The notes under the pieces were generated by a model that had not been told where the DNA came from, made no database searches, and saw only the letters and a program-made list of their open reading frames with translations. Below, in pieces: positions 24,268-34,864 of a stretch of 64,000 bases of DNA (position 1 is its first letter; every line of letters begins with the position of its first letter). The position numbers and the translations under genes are program-made. The DNA is from Succinatimonas sp. UBA7265. Its GTDB lineage: Bacteria; Pseudomonadota; Gammaproteobacteria; Enterobacterales; Succinivibrionaceae. Where the stretch lies: contig DKSD01000068.1 in assembly GCA_002473165.1 (NCBI GenBank), positions 6,242-70,241 of the forward strand, given 5' to 3'.

Positions 24268-25806
24268 ATGGAAAAAAAACATACTTTAGCCCTGATCATC
24301 ATGGATGGCTGGGGTGACAACCCTGACACCCGTTTCAACGCGGTCGCCAACGCCAAGACCCCTAATCTCGACGCCCTGACCGCCAAATACGCCCACACCG
24401 ATATCCAGGCTTCCGGCATTTACGTCGGCCTGCCTGACGGGCAGATGGGCAACTCCGAGGTCGGTCACACCAACATCGGCGCCGGCCGCGTGGTCTATCA
24501 GGAACTGACCCGCATCACCAAGGCCATTGAAGACGGAGACTTCTTCAAGAACCAGGTGCTTTGCGACGCTGTTGACAAAGCCGTCAAGGCCGGCAAAGCC
24601 GTGCACATCATGGGTCTGATGTCCCCAGGCGGCGTCCACAGCCACGAGAAACACATCGTGGCCATGATCAAACTGGCAGCGCAGCGCGGCGCCAAAAAGA
24701 TTTACTTCCATCCCTTCCTCGACGGCCGTGACGTGCCGCCGCGTTCTGCGCAATCTGACATTGAGCTGTTTGAAAAGCTCTTCAAAGAGCTCGGCGTCGG
24801 CCGTATCGTCTCTCTGGTCGGCAGATACTACGCCATGGACCGCGACAACCGCTGGGATCGTGTCCAGGCAGCCTACGATCTGCTCACTGAGGCCAAGAGC
24901 GGCTTCGCGCCTTTCGCCACCGCCTCCGAGGCTCTGAAGGCCGCCTATGACCGCGGCGAAAACGACGAGTTCGTCAAGGCGTCCGTCGTCGGCGATCCGG
25001 TGAAGATGGAAGACGGCGACAGCCTCATCTTCATGAACTTCCGCGCTGACCGCGCCCGCCAGATCACCCGCGCTTTCGTCAATGACGACTCCGCTTTCAC
25101 CGGCTTCAAACGCGCGTTCCGCCCTAAACTTGCGGACTTCGTGATGCTCACCCAGTACGCAGCTGACATCAAGACCGCCTGCGCCTATCCTCCTGAGGAT
25201 CTCGTCAACACCTTAGGCGAGTGGCTCTCCAAGCACGGCAAGACCCAGCTGCGCATTTCCGAGACCGAGAAGTACGCGCACGTGACGTTCTTCTTCAACG
25301 GCGGCGTCGAAACCGTGTTCCCCGGCGAGGATCGCATCCTGATCCAGTCGCCGAAGGTCGCCACTTACGATTTGCAGCCTGAGATGAGCTCCCAGGAGCT
25401 TACCGACAAGCTCTGCGCGGCCATTGAGTCCGGCAAATACGACGTGATCATCTGCAACTACCCTAACGGCGACATGGTCGGCCACACCGGCGTGTTCGAA
25501 GCAGCTGTCAAAGCCTGCGAGGCTGTCGACCACAGCATCGGCCGTGTGGTGGAGTCGTTAAAGAAAGTCGGAGGCGAGTGCCTGATCACCGCTGATCACG
25601 GCAACTGCGAGCGCATGAAGGACATGACGACCGGCCAGCCTTACACCGCCCACACCAACCTCCCGGTTCCGTTCATCTACGTTGGCAGAAAGGCTGCGAT
25701 GCGCGAAGGCGGCAGGCTCTGCGACATCGCCCCGACCATGCTTAAACTCTTAGGCATGGAACAGCCCAAAGAGATGACCGGCGAGTCCATCGTCAAGCTT
25801 GCTTGA
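24268..25806 (+). CDS. gpmI: 2,3-bisphosphoglycerate-independent phosphoglycerate mutase
   Basis: A 512-residue Mn-dependent mutase of the alkaline phosphatase superfamily that interconverts 3- and 2-phosphoglycerate. The catalytic serine is in [21 protein letters not shown]; metal ligands are visible in [22 protein letters not shown] and [10 protein letters not shown]. Length equals the E. coli enzyme (514). It is divergent from yibN-secB-gpsA as in E. coli (gpmM next to yibN). Codons here are strongly biased towards abundant tRNAs, in keeping with a highly expressed glycolytic gene. The ATG has only a weak ribosome site. Ends in a bidirectional terminator. Confidence 0.97.
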   Translation: MEKKHTLALIIMDGWGDNPDTRFNAVANAKTPNLDALTAKYAHTDIQASGIYVGLPDGQMGNSEVGHTNIGAGRVVYQELTRITKAIEDGDFFKNQVLCDAVDKAVKAGKAVHIMGLMSPGGVHSHEKHIVAMIKLAAQRGAKKIYFHPFLDGRDVPPRSAQSDIELFEKLFKELGVGRIVSLVGRYYAMDRDNRWDRVQAAYDLLTEAKSGFAPFATASEALKAAYDRGENDEFVKASVVGDPVKMEDGDSLIFMNFRADRARQITRAFVNDDSAFTGFKRAFRPKLADFVMLTQYAADIKTACAYPPEDLVNTLGEWLSKHGKTQLRISETEKYAHVTFFFNGGVETVFPGEDRILIQSPKVATYDLQPEMSSQELTDKLCAAIESGKYDVIICNYPNGDMVGHTGVFEAAVKACEAVDHSIGRVVESLKKVGGECLITADHGNCERMKDMTTGQPYTAHTNLPVPFIYVGRKAAMREGGRLCDIAPTMLKLLGMEQPKEMTGESIVKLA

Positions 25807-25826
25807 GTAAAATCATTCTGTATAAC

Positions 25827-25855
25827 AAAAGGCAGCCCTCAGGCTGCCTTTTTTG
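25827..25855. terminator. Bidirectional terminator between gpmI and pmbA
   Basis: AAAAGGCAGCC (25827-25837) / GGCTGCCTTTT (25842-25852), 4-base loop, then T. A-run on the opposite side, so it serves both genes. Confidence 0.92.
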
Positions 25856-25871
25856 ATCCTGCTTTTTCGCC

Positions 25872-27230
25872 TCAGTTTCCGGAAACGGTCATGCCGCTGA
25901 CCAGCAGCGAACCGCATTGAACCTTATAGCGCGGATCCCGGTCTTTGCCGATGTACTCAAGGTGCATAAACATGTCGCGCAGGTTCCCGGCGATGGTGAT
26001 CTCGGACACCGGATGCACTCGCTCTCCGTTTTTAAACCAGTACCCGGCCGCACCGCGCGAATAATTGCCCGAGGCCAGATCCGCCCCCTGCCCCATAAGC
26101 TCATCGACCACGATGCCTTCCCCGGCCGTCCTGAGCAGCTCGTCAAATTCGAGCGTGCGCTGCCCGTCCATGTCCACAAACCAGTTGTAAATGCCGCCTG
26201 AATGGCCGTTGGAACGGAAGCCTAACTTGCGCGCCGAATACGAGGCCAAAAGGTATTCTTTAAGCACTCCGTCCGTAACCGGCTGCGAACGGACGGCGCT
26301 GACCCCCTCTCCGTCACAGTTGGCCGCGCCCAGGGAGCCTAAAATCGTCGGATCCTCGGTGATCGTCACCCATTTGGGCATCACCTGTTTTCCCAGCATG
26401 TCACAGAGAAAAGAGCGGCGGCGGTAGATCGCGCCCCCGCCAATGGCCGCAGCGAAATTGCCTATGAGGCTTTGCGCCGCGCCACGCGTGAAGATCACGC
26501 TGTATTTGCCGGTTTTAACCGGGTGCGCCCCCAGGCGTCCCCGGGTGCGGCGTTCCGCCTCAGCGACCACCGCATCGGCGCTCATGAGATCCTGAGGACG
26601 GCGCGCCACGGTAAAGGAACTGCCGCGCTGCATCACGCCGCCCTGCTGCCCGAGCAGCGTGACGTCAGCTGAGCAGATGCTTGAAGCCGACGCACGGCAA
26701 AAACCGTTTGAATTGGCAAAACATCCCGTGTAAAGCGTATAGGAGGCGCTGGCCCCGTCACTGCCGCGGATCTCTCCGTCTTTGCACTCTGCCGCCTTGC
26801 GATCGAGGGAGACCGCGAGCTGAACCGCCTCGTCAGGATCGGAAAATCCCGGATAAGTGACTTTGAGGTCCTTAAAGCTCTGGCACAGAAGATCCCGATC
26901 TGCGATCCCGGCGCAGGGATCAGCGTCGGCAAACGAGGCGATGCTCATGGCGCTGTCTATACAGCTGGCGATCGCCTCCGGGCTCAGATCCGTAGTCGAG
27001 GCGCTGCCGCGGCGGTGTCCCCGGTAAACGGTGACGCTCATGCCGTTGTCACGGTTGAATTCGATGTTTTCCACCTCGCCGCTGCGTGCCGAAACAGAAA
27101 TGCCGCTGGCGCCGCCTACGTCCACGGCGCATTCATCCGCGCCGGCCTTCACCGCCTTGCTGACGGTCTGTGCGGCTATATTGCTGAGTTTGTCCTTCTG
27201 TGCGCGGATATCTGTATTAAAATCGCTCAT
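25872..27230 (-). CDS. pmbA: Metalloprotease-type protein PmbA/TldE
   Basis: A 452-residue partner of TldD. TldD-TldE is a heterodimeric metalloprotease that processes modified peptides (microcin B17) and degrades unfolded short peptides such as CcdA. TldE itself lacks the zinc motif and supports substrate binding; the pair is recognised here by GMSVTVYRGHRRGSASTTDLS and GGIYNWFVDMDGQRTLEFDEL... and YSRGAAGYWFKNGER. TldD is encoded at 36-37.4 kb, so both halves are in the window though not adjacent. Start ATG at 27230 (MSDFNT); a GTG at 27242 is also in frame. Confidence 0.93.
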   Translation of the reverse strand: MSDFNTDIRAQKDKLSNIAAQTVSKAVKAGADECAVDVGGASGISVSARSGEVENIEFNRDNGMSVTVYRGHRRGSASTTDLSPEAIASCIDSAMSIASFADADPCAGIADRDLLCQSFKDLKVTYPGFSDPDEAVQLAVSLDRKAAECKDGEIRGSDGASASYTLYTGCFANSNGFCRASASSICSADVTLLGQQGGVMQRGSSFTVARRPQDLMSADAVVAEAERRTRGRLGAHPVKTGKYSVIFTRGAAQSLIGNFAAAIGGGAIYRRRSFLCDMLGKQVMPKWVTITEDPTILGSLGAANCDGEGVSAVRSQPVTDGVLKEYLLASYSARKLGFRSNGHSGGIYNWFVDMDGQRTLEFDELLRTAGEGIVVDELMGQGADLASGNYSRGAAGYWFKNGERVHPVSEITIAGNLRDMFMHLEYIGKDRDPRYKVQCGSLLVSGMTVSGN

Positions 27231-27359
27231 TGGCTGACCCACCGATCAAAACGCAGCCCGGGCTTCCGCAGGTCTGCCGCCGGGTTAAAGCAGGCAAAAA
27301 ACGCGGAAGGCCCAAGTATAAAACCACAAATATTATCTGCTAACCGTCGAAACTTGCCA

Positions 27360-28391
27360 ATGAACACCGTCTCCCCAGCGAAAGCCGCAAAGGCGCAGCG
27401 CTCGCCTCTGATGAGTTTTGTGCGCACTTATCTGCTCTTCATCGCCATTGCCACCGGCGGTCTGGTCTTCTGCCTGTTTCACTTCATCCCCGCCCTGGCG
27501 CCGTTAAAACCCGCAGCCTATTTCTTTGGCAGCGACATGCTGCCGGTCTTCATTTTCTCCATGCTTTACCTGTCGTTTTGCAAGGTAAACCTGAAGGAGA
27601 TGAAACCGCGCCGCTGGCACCTGATCGTTTACGCTACCATGTTCGCGATGTCAGCTGCCATCGCCGTATACCTGGGAAGCCATCAGGATTCGCCTTACAA
27701 AGTGCTGCTTGAGGGGGCGCTGATCTGCGTGATCTTCCCGCCTGCCGCGGCGGCCGGCGTGATCGGCGATCGCATCGGCGGCAATGAATCGTCCATCGTG
27801 ACCGGCGTGCTGATAGGCAACGTGCTCACCTCGGTGTCGATCCCGCTGCTGTTCCCGCTGTTTACCACCGCATTGCACGGCAGCTTTTTCGAAGAATTCC
27901 TGACGATCGCCGCAAAGGTGTTTCCGGTGGTCGTCCTGCCGCTGATCCTCGCGTTTGCGACTAAGGCTTTTTTAAAGCGCGTGCATCACTTCATCATCAC
28001 GAAGCTGCATGATCTGTCGTTCTATTTGTGGGGGATCACGCTGGCGACTATAGCCGGACGCTCGTTTGACTGCCTGGTAAATTCACCGGAACCGGCCTCA
28101 ACGCTGTGGGCTTTGGCTTTGATCGGGCTTGCTACCACAGCATTCAATTTTGCCTACGGCAAGTTTGTCGGCAACTCGGAAGGGCAGCGCATCAGCGCCG
28201 GCCAGGCCTTTGGCCAGCGCAACGGCGTGTTCGGGCTGTGGGTGTCATTTGCCTATCTCGAACCTGCGGCCGTGATCGCCCCGGGCTGCTACATCCTGTG
28301 GCAGAACCTGGTCAATGCCTGGCAGATGGCCTACAGGGAAAAGATCGTCAGCCGCTGCAAAAAAAGCGGGACGACTCCTTACCACGAATAA
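27360..28391 (+). CDS. BASS-type (bile acid:sodium symporter-like) membrane transporter
   Basis: A 343-residue protein with about ten hydrophobic segments. The core motifs GNESSIVTGVLIGNVLTSVSIP and GQAFGQRNGVFGLWVSFAYLEPAA look like the two crossed-helix motifs of the BASS/SBF transporter fold. In the family, sodium drives uptake of organic acids, and E. coli-type members are panS or YocS-like. The natural substrate is unknown and no neighbouring pathway helps. The ATG at 27360 has almost no ribosome site; the upstream open frame (from 27015) overlaps pmbA and is a shadow. Divergent from pmbA with 129 bp between. Confidence 0.7.
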   Translation: MNTVSPAKAAKAQRSPLMSFVRTYLLFIAIATGGLVFCLFHFIPALAPLKPAAYFFGSDMLPVFIFSMLYLSFCKVNLKEMKPRRWHLIVYATMFAMSAAIAVYLGSHQDSPYKVLLEGALICVIFPPAAAAGVIGDRIGGNESSIVTGVLIGNVLTSVSIPLLFPLFTTALHGSFFEEFLTIAAKVFPVVVLPLILAFATKAFLKRVHHFIITKLHDLSFYLWGITLATIAGRSFDCLVNSPEPASTLWALALIGLATTAFNFAYGKFVGNSEGQRISAGQAFGQRNGVFGLWVSFAYLEPAAVIAPGCYILWQNLVNAWQMAYREKIVSRCKKSGTTPYHE

Positions 28392-28395
28392 ACGC

Positions 28396-28767
28396 TCAGC
28401 CCAGCTTTTCGGGCAGATCGGTCTCAAACTCGCCGTCGGGCACAGGCATGAAAGCCAAAAGGCCGCCGCCTTCTTTAAGCGCCGGATACCATTTCTCCGC
28501 ATAAACGGCGCAGCTTATCTTCTGGGGGCTGGCGCCTTCAAGCTGCTGCGAGGCAATAAAATCCCGGGCAAACACCTCATCTGAGAACACCGGCAGCACC
28601 TGGCCGCCTGCATCCTCTGACTGCTCCTCAAGCACCACCGGCCCGTCCTCGTCGGTGATTATCCAAAAGCAGCCTGCTTCCCTGACCCGGTTCATAAAGA
28701 ACGCCCGGCGGTATTCCGCGTTCAAAGCCTGCGCGGCATCGTGCTCTTTTTGAGTTAACTCGCTCAT
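28396..28767 (-). CDS. DUF2750 family protein
   Basis: A 123-residue cytosolic protein of unknown function. It fits the DUF2750 pattern: a WIITDEDGPVVLEE-like strand pair, VLPVFSDEVFARDFIAS, and a C-terminal WYPALKEGGGLLAFMPV block. The start at 28767 has GGAG six bases before it. It lies 10 bases upstream... in genomic order just after uvrA on the same strand (uvrA ends at 28778), so it is transcribed downstream of uvrA. A link to DNA repair is not known. The 3' end is only 4 bases from the convergent transporter gene. Confidence 0.75.
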   Translation of the reverse strand: MSELTQKEHDAAQALNAEYRRAFFMNRVREAGCFWIITDEDGPVVLEEQSEDAGGQVLPVFSDEVFARDFIASQQLEGASPQKISCAVYAEKWYPALKEGGGLLAFMPVPDGEFETDLPEKLG

Positions 28768-28777
28768 TCTGTCTCCT

Positions 28778-31612
28778 TCAGTATCCGCGTTTTAAGATGG
28801 GTTTTAAAAACTGCCCGGTGTAGGAACGCGCGCATTTGGCGACCTCCTCGGGGGTGCCGGTGGCGATCACGGTGCCGCCGCCTGAGCCGCCCTCAGGCCC
28901 CAGATCTATGAGGTAATCGGCCGTTTTGATCACATCGAGGTTATGCTCGATCACCACTACGGTGTTCCCGCGGTCGCGTAAGCTCAGCAGCACCGAAAGC
29001 AACTGTTTTACATCATGAAAGTGTAATCCGGTCGTCGGTTCGTCCAACACGTACAGCGTCTTGCCGGTAGCCCGCTTTGACAGTTCCTTTGAAAGTTTGA
29101 TGCGCTGGGCTTCGCCGCCTGAGAAAGTCGTGGCCGCCTGCCCAAGCGTGATATAGGACAATCCCACATCCATGAGCGTCTGCAGTTTGGCAGCCAGTGA
29201 AGGCACCGGTTTGAAAAACTCCAGAGCCTCTTCGACGTTCATGTCGAGGACCTCGGAAATGTCCTTGCCCTTGTATTTGATCTCCAGCGTTTCGCGGTTG
29301 TAACGCCGGCCCTGGCACTCGTCGCATTTTACGAACACGTCCGGCATGAAATTCATGGAAACCTTGATGGTGCCGTCGCCCTGGCAGGCCTCGCAGCGCC
29401 CGCCCTTTACGTTAAAGGAAAAACGGCCTGGCCCATAGCCGCGGGCGCGCGCCTCCGGCGTCATGGAGAACAGGTTGCGGATTTCCCCGAAGATGCCCAC
29501 ATAGGTTGCAGGATTGGAACGCGGAGTGCGCCCGATCGGGCTCTGATCTATGCAGATGATCTTGTCAAACAGCTCCAGCCCTTTAATGCCTTTGCAGGGC
29601 GCAGGATCCTCGTTGGCGGTCACGCCGTTGAGTGCCCGCTCCGCCGTCCGCACCAGCGTGTCGTTGATAAGCGTCGACTTGCCGGAGCCCGACACCCCGG
29701 TAACCACCACAAAACAGCCTGCCGGGATCGACACTGTGATGTCTTTTAAGTTGTTGCCGGTGCAGCCTTCGAGCGTCAGCATTTTGCCCTTTTGGGGTTT
29801 GACGCGCTTTTTGGGGATCTCGATGCGCTTGCGCCCTGCCAGATAATCCCCGGTCAGGGAGTTTTTGTTGTTCTCAAGATCTTCGACCGTGCCCTGGGCA
29901 ATCACCTGCCCGCCGTGCACGCCGGCGCCCGGGCCGATGTCCACGATCTCATCTGCCGCGCGCATCGTGTCTTCATCATGCTCGACGACGATCACGGTGT
30001 TGCCCAGATCGCGCAGGTGCTTCAACGCGTCGAGCAGGCGGCTGTTGTCGCGCTGGTGCAGCCCGATAGACGGCTCATCGAGGGTGTACATCACGCCCGT
30101 CAGCCCGGCGCCTATCTGCGAGGCCAGGCGGATGCGCTGCGCCTCGCCGCCTGAGAGGGTCTCAGCCGAGCGGGAGAGCGTCAGATAGCCCAAACCGACG
30201 TTGATCAGGAACGAGAGGCGGTTTTTAATCTCCTTTAACAGCCTCGTGGCGATGGTGCCCTGCTGCTCGGTAAGCTTCAGCGAATCGAAGAACTGATAAG
30301 CATCCTGGATGGACAGATTCGAGACCTCAGGGAGCGATCTGCCATTTACAAAGACATGGCGGTATTCCTTTTTCAGGCGGGCGCCATGGCATTCCGGACA
30401 CGGCAGCGGCGTCATCAGCGTCGCGATGTATTCGCGGACGTATTCGGACTCCGTCTCATGCAGGCGCCTTTCATAGTTGGGGATCACGCCTTCAAAGGGT
30501 TCATAGCGCTTTTCCGTCTTAGAGGCGGTCTTAAAGACCATGGGGATCGGCTCTTTGGAGCCGTACAGGAAGATCTCGCGCTCTTTTTTTGAAAGATCTT
30601 TAAACGGCTTGCGCAGATCTATGCCGTAATGGGCGGCCACCTGCTCCAGGTACCTGAAATAGAAAACATAGCGCCGGTCCCAGCCGGTGATCGCGCCTTC
30701 CCACACGGATTTGTTTTCATCGGGGACGATCTTCTTTTCATCAAAAACCATCATCGAACCCAGACCGTCGCATTTAGGGCAGGATCCGTGCGGGTTGTTA
30801 AACGAAAAATCGCGAGGCTCAAGTTCAGGGATGGAGTAACCGCAGATCGGGCAGGAGTATTTAGCCGAAAAGAGGATCTCGTCCTTTTTCTCGTGATCAT
30901 CCATCGGCGCGGCCGTGCACAGCCCGTCGGCATACTTTAGCGCCGTCTCGATGGAGTCGGCCACGCGCTGCCGGATGTCCGGGCGGATCTTGAAGCGGTC
31001 GACGATAATGTCGATGTCATGCTTGATGCGCAGCCCCAGTGCCGGCACATCCGTCAGATCATAAATATTCCCGTCCACGCGCACCCTGATAAAACCGTCC
31101 CGGGAGAGATCCGCAAACAGCTGGCGGTACTCGCCTTTGCGCCCGCGCACCACCGGGGCGAGGATCATGTACTTGGCGCCCTCCGGCAGCGCCATCACCG
31201 CATCGGTCATCTCCGTCACGGTCTGCGCCTTGAGCACCGTCCCGTGATCCGGGCAGCGCGCCTGCCCGATGCGCGCCCACATCAGGCGCAAATAGTCGTG
31301 GATCTCCGTTATGGTTCCAACCGTGGAGCGGGGATTGTGGGAGGTGGATTTTTGTTCAATGGAGATCGCAGGCGACAGGCCCTCAATAGCGTCGACATCA
31401 GGCTTTTCGCTCAGCGAGAGGAACTGGCGGGCATATGAGGACAGCGATTCAACATACCGGCGCTGGCCCTCGGCGTACAGGGTGTCAAACGCCAGTGAAG
31501 ACTTGCCGGATCCTGAAAGCCCGGTCACCACAACCAGCTTATTTCTGGGGATTACCAGACTGATATTTTTAAGATTGTGGGTGCGCGCGCCGCGAATTGA
31601 TATTTTATCCAT
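28778..31612 (-). CDS. uvrA: Excinuclease ABC subunit UvrA
   Basis: A 944-residue ABC ATPase, the damage-sensing subunit of nucleotide excision repair. Two ATPase modules are intact: [12 protein letters not shown] near residue 32 with [16 protein letters not shown], and [13 protein letters not shown] with [15 protein letters not shown]. Zinc-finger cysteines are visible (CPICGYS...CPKCDGLG and CEACQGDGT...CDECQGR). It is divergent from ssb, as in E. coli, with 238 bp between, and followed by a DUF2750 gene. A half LexA box (CTGTAATATATAC, minus strand 31696-31684) lies in the gap but its right half does not match, so SOS control is uncertain. Confidence 0.97.
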   Translation of the reverse strand: MDKISIRGARTHNLKNISLVIPRNKLVVVTGLSGSGKSSLAFDTLYAEGQRRYVESLSSYARQFLSLSEKPDVDAIEGLSPAISIEQKSTSHNPRSTVGTITEIHDYLRLMWARIGQARCPDHGTVLKAQTVTEMTDAVMALPEGAKYMILAPVVRGRKGEYRQLFADLSRDGFIRVRVDGNIYDLTDVPALGLRIKHDIDIIVDRFKIRPDIRQRVADSIETALKYADGLCTAAPMDDHEKKDEILFSAKYSCPICGYSIPELEPRDFSFNNPHGSCPKCDGLGSMMVFDEKKIVPDENKSVWEGAITGWDRRYVFYFRYLEQVAAHYGIDLRKPFKDLSKKEREIFLYGSKEPIPMVFKTASKTEKRYEPFEGVIPNYERRLHETESEYVREYIATLMTPLPCPECHGARLKKEYRHVFVNGRSLPEVSNLSIQDAYQFFDSLKLTEQQGTIATRLLKEIKNRLSFLINVGLGYLTLSRSAETLSGGEAQRIRLASQIGAGLTGVMYTLDEPSIGLHQRDNSRLLDALKHLRDLGNTVIVVEHDEDTMRAADEIVDIGPGAGVHGGQVIAQGTVEDLENNKNSLTGDYLAGRKRIEIPKKRVKPQKGKMLTLEGCTGNNLKDITVSIPAGCFVVVTGVSGSGKSTLINDTLVRTAERALNGVTANEDPAPCKGIKGLELFDKIICIDQSPIGRTPRSNPATYVGIFGEIRNLFSMTPEARARGYGPGRFSFNVKGGRCEACQGDGTIKVSMNFMPDVFVKCDECQGRRYNRETLEIKYKGKDISEVLDMNVEEALEFFKPVPSLAAKLQTLMDVGLSYITLGQAATTFSGGEAQRIKLSKELSKRATGKTLYVLDEPTTGLHFHDVKQLLSVLLSLRDRGNTVVVIEHNLDVIKTADYLIDLGPEGGSGGGTVIATGTPEEVAKCARSYTGQFLKPILKRGY

Positions 31613-31784
31613 TTGAATGCCGATGCCGTTTTTGCTATTGTCTGTGGCGGATCCCTCCGCCGTCGGAATTCTTTTTTGACGGCGTATATATTACAGGGAA
31701 GGAGCTGCCGTGAGCTCTCCGGTGAAAAAGATGCGCTGCGGACATGGATGCGCAGACGCCGACCAACGGATCCCATAATACAGA

Positions 31785-31790
31785 TATAAT
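31785..31790 (+). promoter_or_regulatory. Candidate ssb -10 box
   Basis: Perfect TATAAT 61 bases before the ssb start in the uvrA-ssb gap. No clear -35. The gap also holds competing hairpins GGCGGA/TCCGCC and CGCCGTC/GACGGCG near 31645-31685. Confidence 0.45.
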
Positions 31791-31850
31791 TTTTACACAG
31801 TAATTTACCTTAAAGTTAATAAAGCATTTGAATAACAAGGACGAATTTAT

Positions 31851-32456
31851 ATGGCCCGTGGCGTAAACAAAGTTATCCTTATCGGCAACCTTGGGGATGA
31901 ACCCACTCTCAGAACCACTACAACCGGCAAAAACGTCGCCACCATTTCCATGGTCACGAACGAAAGCCGCCGCAACGCTGAAACCGGCGAATACACCGAG
32001 TTCGCTGAATGGCATCATGTCGTGATGTGGGGAAAACTTGCGGATATCGCCAAGCAGTATCTGCACAAGGGCTCCCAGATCTACGTTGAGGGCAAGCTTC
32101 GCACCCGCTCGTACATGGACAAACAGAACCAGAAACGCTACGTCACTGAGATCGTGGCCGACGAGATGCAGATGTTAGGTTCCAGGCCCCAGGGCGCCCA
32201 GGGCGGCTATCAGGCCTCACCGCGCTCCGCCTCCTACGGCAGCGGCGGCCAGAACAATTACGGAAGCCAGAACTCCGGCGCTTACGGCTCGCAAAACGGC
32301 GCCGGCAACGGCGCGCAGAACGCCGGCTCGTACGGCGCTCAGCCCCAGCAAGGCTACAGCCAGAGCGCCGCGCCTGAGAGCGCGCCGAGAGCCCCTGAGC
32401 CTGCCGTGCCCGTCGAACCGGATAACGGTCCGATCAACGATGACATCCCGTTCTGA
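31851..32456 (+). CDS. ssb: Single-stranded DNA-binding protein
   Basis: A 201-residue SSB. The OB-fold (about residues 1-110) reads MARGVNKVILIGNLGDEPTLR... with WHHVVMWGKLADIAKQYL and SYMDKQNQKRYVTEIVADEMQML. A Gly/Gln/Asn/Ser-rich linker (about 115-185) follows, and the tail ends DDIPF, the tip that binds repair and replication partners. It binds single-stranded DNA at forks. Divergent from uvrA as in E. coli. The linker is repetitive (YGSQN/GAQN type repeats), typical for SSB and of variable length. Confidence 0.96.
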   Translation: MARGVNKVILIGNLGDEPTLRTTTTGKNVATISMVTNESRRNAETGEYTEFAEWHHVVMWGKLADIAKQYLHKGSQIYVEGKLRTRSYMDKQNQKRYVTEIVADEMQMLGSRPQGAQGGYQASPRSASYGSGGQNNYGSQNSGAYGSQNGAGNGAQNAGSYGAQPQQGYSQSAAPESAPRAPEPAVPVEPDNGPINDDIPF

Positions 32457-32478
32457 TCCCCCGGAATTTTTAAACCGC

Positions 32479-32504
32479 AAGGCGCCGCAAAAGGCGCCTT
32501 TTTT
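32479..32504 (+). terminator. Intrinsic terminator of ssb
   Basis: AAGGCGCC (32479-32486), loop GCAAAA, GGCGCCTT (32493-32500), then T4-6. Confidence 0.85.
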
Positions 32505-32619
32505 CTGTCCTGAAGGCAGGATAAACAACTGTCGTGCGCCCACGGGTTTTACTGATCCGGATAATGCCGGGTTTTACGCTTGGGCTACGCATCTGCACAC
32601 TATAAGCACGGCGCCTGTG

Positions 32620-32628
32620 TGATATACT
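32620..32628 (+). promoter_or_regulatory. Extended -10 promoter for mreB
   Basis: TGATATACT 59 bases before the mreB start, in the 230-bp gap after ssb. No convincing -35. Confidence 0.45.
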
Positions 32629-32686
32629 TTCTGCAGTTTGTGCCTGGCGCAAAAAAGCGCTTTCTTCTTGGTTTGGCTCCTGATAA

Positions 32687-33739
32687 ATGTTCAAGAAATT
32701 ACGCAGCATGTTCTCCAATGATCTCTCGATAGATCTTGGAACTGCCAACACCCTGGTTTATGTAAAAAACAGAGGCATCGTGCTCAACGAGCCTTCTGTG
32801 GTTGCTGTAAGGATCGACCGCAACGGCGGCGCCCAGCGTAAAGTCGATGCCGTCGGCAAAGCGGCTAAAGAAATGCTCGGCCGCAACCCTGACAATATCG
32901 AAGTTATCCGCCCGATGAAAGACGGCGTGATCGCTGATTTCCAGTACACGGAGAAAATGCTCCAGTACTTTATAGACAAGGTGCTCTCGGGGTCCCACTA
33001 TTTCCCGTTTAAACCCTCTCCGCGCGTGCTGGTCTGCGTTCCCTGCGGCGCCACCCAGGTTGAACGCCGTGCCATCCGTGAGTCTGTGGAAGGCGCTGGC
33101 GCCAGCGAGGTGTTCCTGATCACCGAGCCTATGGCCGCAGCCATCGGCGCCGGGCTTCCGGTTTCCGAGGCCACGGGTTCCATGATCGTCGACATCGGCG
33201 GCGGCACCACGGAAGTGGCCATTATCTCCTTAAACGGCGTTGTCTATTCAAGCTCGGTGCGCATCGGCGGCAACCGCTTTGATCAGGCGATTATCGATTA
33301 CGTGCGCAACACGAAGCGCTATGACATCGGCGAGGCGACCGCGGAGAAAGTCAAGATTGAGATCGGCTCTGCGTATGCCGAGCAGGAAATGCACGAAGAG
33401 GAAGTCCGCGGCCGTTCTGTCGTCGAAGGCGTGCCCCGCTCTTTTACCCTCAACTCCAATGAAATCCTCGAAGCCCTTTCCGATCCGATCAAGGGCATCG
33501 TGAACGCGGTCAGGACCGCCCTTGAGAAATCCCCTCCTGAGCTGGCCGCTGACATTTACGCCCACGGCATGGTGCTTTCAGGCGGCGGCGCGCTGCTGCA
33601 CAACCTGGACAAGCTCCTGCGCGAGGAAACCGGCATTCCGGTCGTCATCGCCGATGATCCGCTCACCTGCGTCGCCAGGGGCGGCGGCAAAGCGCTGGAG
33701 ATGTACGACTCCCAGCAGGACAACGAGATTTTCGACTGA
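32687..33739 (+). CDS. mreB: Rod shape-determining protein MreB
   Basis: A 350-residue actin-like protein that forms membrane-bound filaments and directs lateral cell wall growth. Visible are the amphipathic N-terminus [31 protein letters not shown], the phosphate 2 region [13 protein letters not shown] and the adenosine region [15 protein letters not shown]. First of mreBCD-maf-tldD; a partial hairpin separates it from mreC so that MreB may be made in excess. Together with MreC and MreD (next genes) it forms the elongasome core. Confidence 0.97.
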   Translation: MFKKLRSMFSNDLSIDLGTANTLVYVKNRGIVLNEPSVVAVRIDRNGGAQRKVDAVGKAAKEMLGRNPDNIEVIRPMKDGVIADFQYTEKMLQYFIDKVLSGSHYFPFKPSPRVLVCVPCGATQVERRAIRESVEGAGASEVFLITEPMAAAIGAGLPVSEATGSMIVDIGGGTTEVAIISLNGVVYSSSVRIGGNRFDQAIIDYVRNTKRYDIGEATAEKVKIEIGSAYAEQEMHEEEVRGRSVVEGVPRSFTLNSNEILEALSDPIKGIVNAVRTALEKSPPELAADIYAHGMVLSGGGALLHNLDKLLREETGIPVVIADDPLTCVARGGGKALEMYDSQQDNEIFD

Positions 33740-33752
33740 GTCAGTTACAGCA

Positions 33753-33785
33753 AAGGGTCCTGAAAAGGGCCCTTGTGCTTTTTAA
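33753..33785 (+). terminator. Partial terminator/attenuator between mreB and mreC
   Basis: AAGGGTCC (33753-33760) and GGGCCCTT (33767-33774) pair with one G-T wobble, then GTGCTTTTT. It may cut most transcripts after mreB, leaving a smaller share to read into mreC. Attenuation is inference. Confidence 0.5.
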
Positions 33786-33811
33786 CGCCCTAAACCTGAC
33801 AGGATCATCCC

Positions 33812-34864
33812 TTGACCACAGCTGAACGCGGAAAGAATTACCTGATCCACATTCGCTTTGCGGTGATTGCGGTGATCTGCGTCGCCCTGATGGCCGTCGA
33901 TGTCCGCTCCAAAGCTTTAAGCGATTTTCGCTATTACCTGGAAACCGCGCTCTACCCTATCCTGGCCTTTGCCGACTCCCCTCATAAAATCACTAAGATC
34001 GTCTCCAACCACCTCAAGAGCAACAATGAGCTCATGGAGGAAAACGAGCGGCTTTCGGCTGAGAACTACATGCAGCGCGCCGACATCTTGCGCCTGAAGT
34101 CTTTGGAGAGCGAAAACGAGGCCATGCGCAAGCTGCTGAACTCGCCGATGCACCGCACCTCCAAGCGTCTGTTCGCGGAAGTCGTCGATGTCGGTTCTGA
34201 CATCTACCAGCGCCGCGTCGTCATAAACCGCGGCTCCGGATCCGGCGTTTACGTGGGCATGCCCGTCATCTCCGACACCGGACTCGTAGGCCAGGTCATC
34301 TCCGTGAACTATGCCTTCTCCAGGGTGCTGCTGCTCTCAGACCCCAACTCCTCGATCCCGGTGGTCAACGCGCGCAACAACATCCGCGCCATCGCCAACG
34401 GTGACGGCTCGGCCGATGAACTGCTCATTTCCAATGTGCCGCGCAGCTCTGACTTCAAAGCCGGCGACAAGCTGCTGACCTCAGGTCTCGGAGGCGTGTT
34501 CCCCGAAGGCTACCCGGTGGCCACGGTCACCTCGGTCGGATTCTCGGAATCCCAGCCCTTTGCCTTCATAAAAGCCAAACCGATGGTCGATACGGCGAGG
34601 ATGCGTTACGTGCTGCTTTTGTGGTACCAGCGCAGCGACTACGAAGATCCTGACGACAAGGTGCTGGCCAGGGAGCGCACGGACGGCAAGGTCATCCTCA
34701 GGCAAAAACGCATTAAAGCCCTGATAGATTCTATGTCCAGAGAGCAGGCGCACCTGAATTCCGCCTCGCTTCCTGAAGATCTGCCGCCCCAGGTGCGCGC
34801 GCAGATCATAGAGGGAATGAACCATGACGGTAAAACCAGCAGTGAAGCCGGAGGCCCGAGATGA
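33812..34864 (+). CDS. mreC: Rod shape-determining protein MreC
   Basis: A 350-residue bitopic protein. After a short cytosolic N-terminus there is one membrane segment (about residues 16-32), a coiled coil (ENERLSAENYMQRADILRLKSLESENE, about 70-105) and the periplasmic beta domain (INRGSGSGVYVGMPVISDTGLVGQV, LLSDPNSSIPVVNARN). It joins MreB to the periplasmic elongation enzymes. The TTG start at 33812 follows AGGA. The hydrophilic C-terminal tail (about 270-350) is longer than in many homologs. mreD begins four bases before its stop. Confidence 0.95.
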   Translation: MTTAERGKNYLIHIRFAVIAVICVALMAVDVRSKALSDFRYYLETALYPILAFADSPHKITKIVSNHLKSNNELMEENERLSAENYMQRADILRLKSLESENEAMRKLLNSPMHRTSKRLFAEVVDVGSDIYQRRVVINRGSGSGVYVGMPVISDTGLVGQVISVNYAFSRVLLLSDPNSSIPVVNARNNIRAIANGDGSADELLISNVPRSSDFKAGDKLLTSGLGGVFPEGYPVATVTSVGFSESQPFAFIKAKPMVDTARMRYVLLLWYQRSDYEDPDDKVLARERTDGKVILRQKRIKALIDSMSREQAHLNSASLPEDLPPQVRAQIIEGMNHDGKTSSEAGGPR

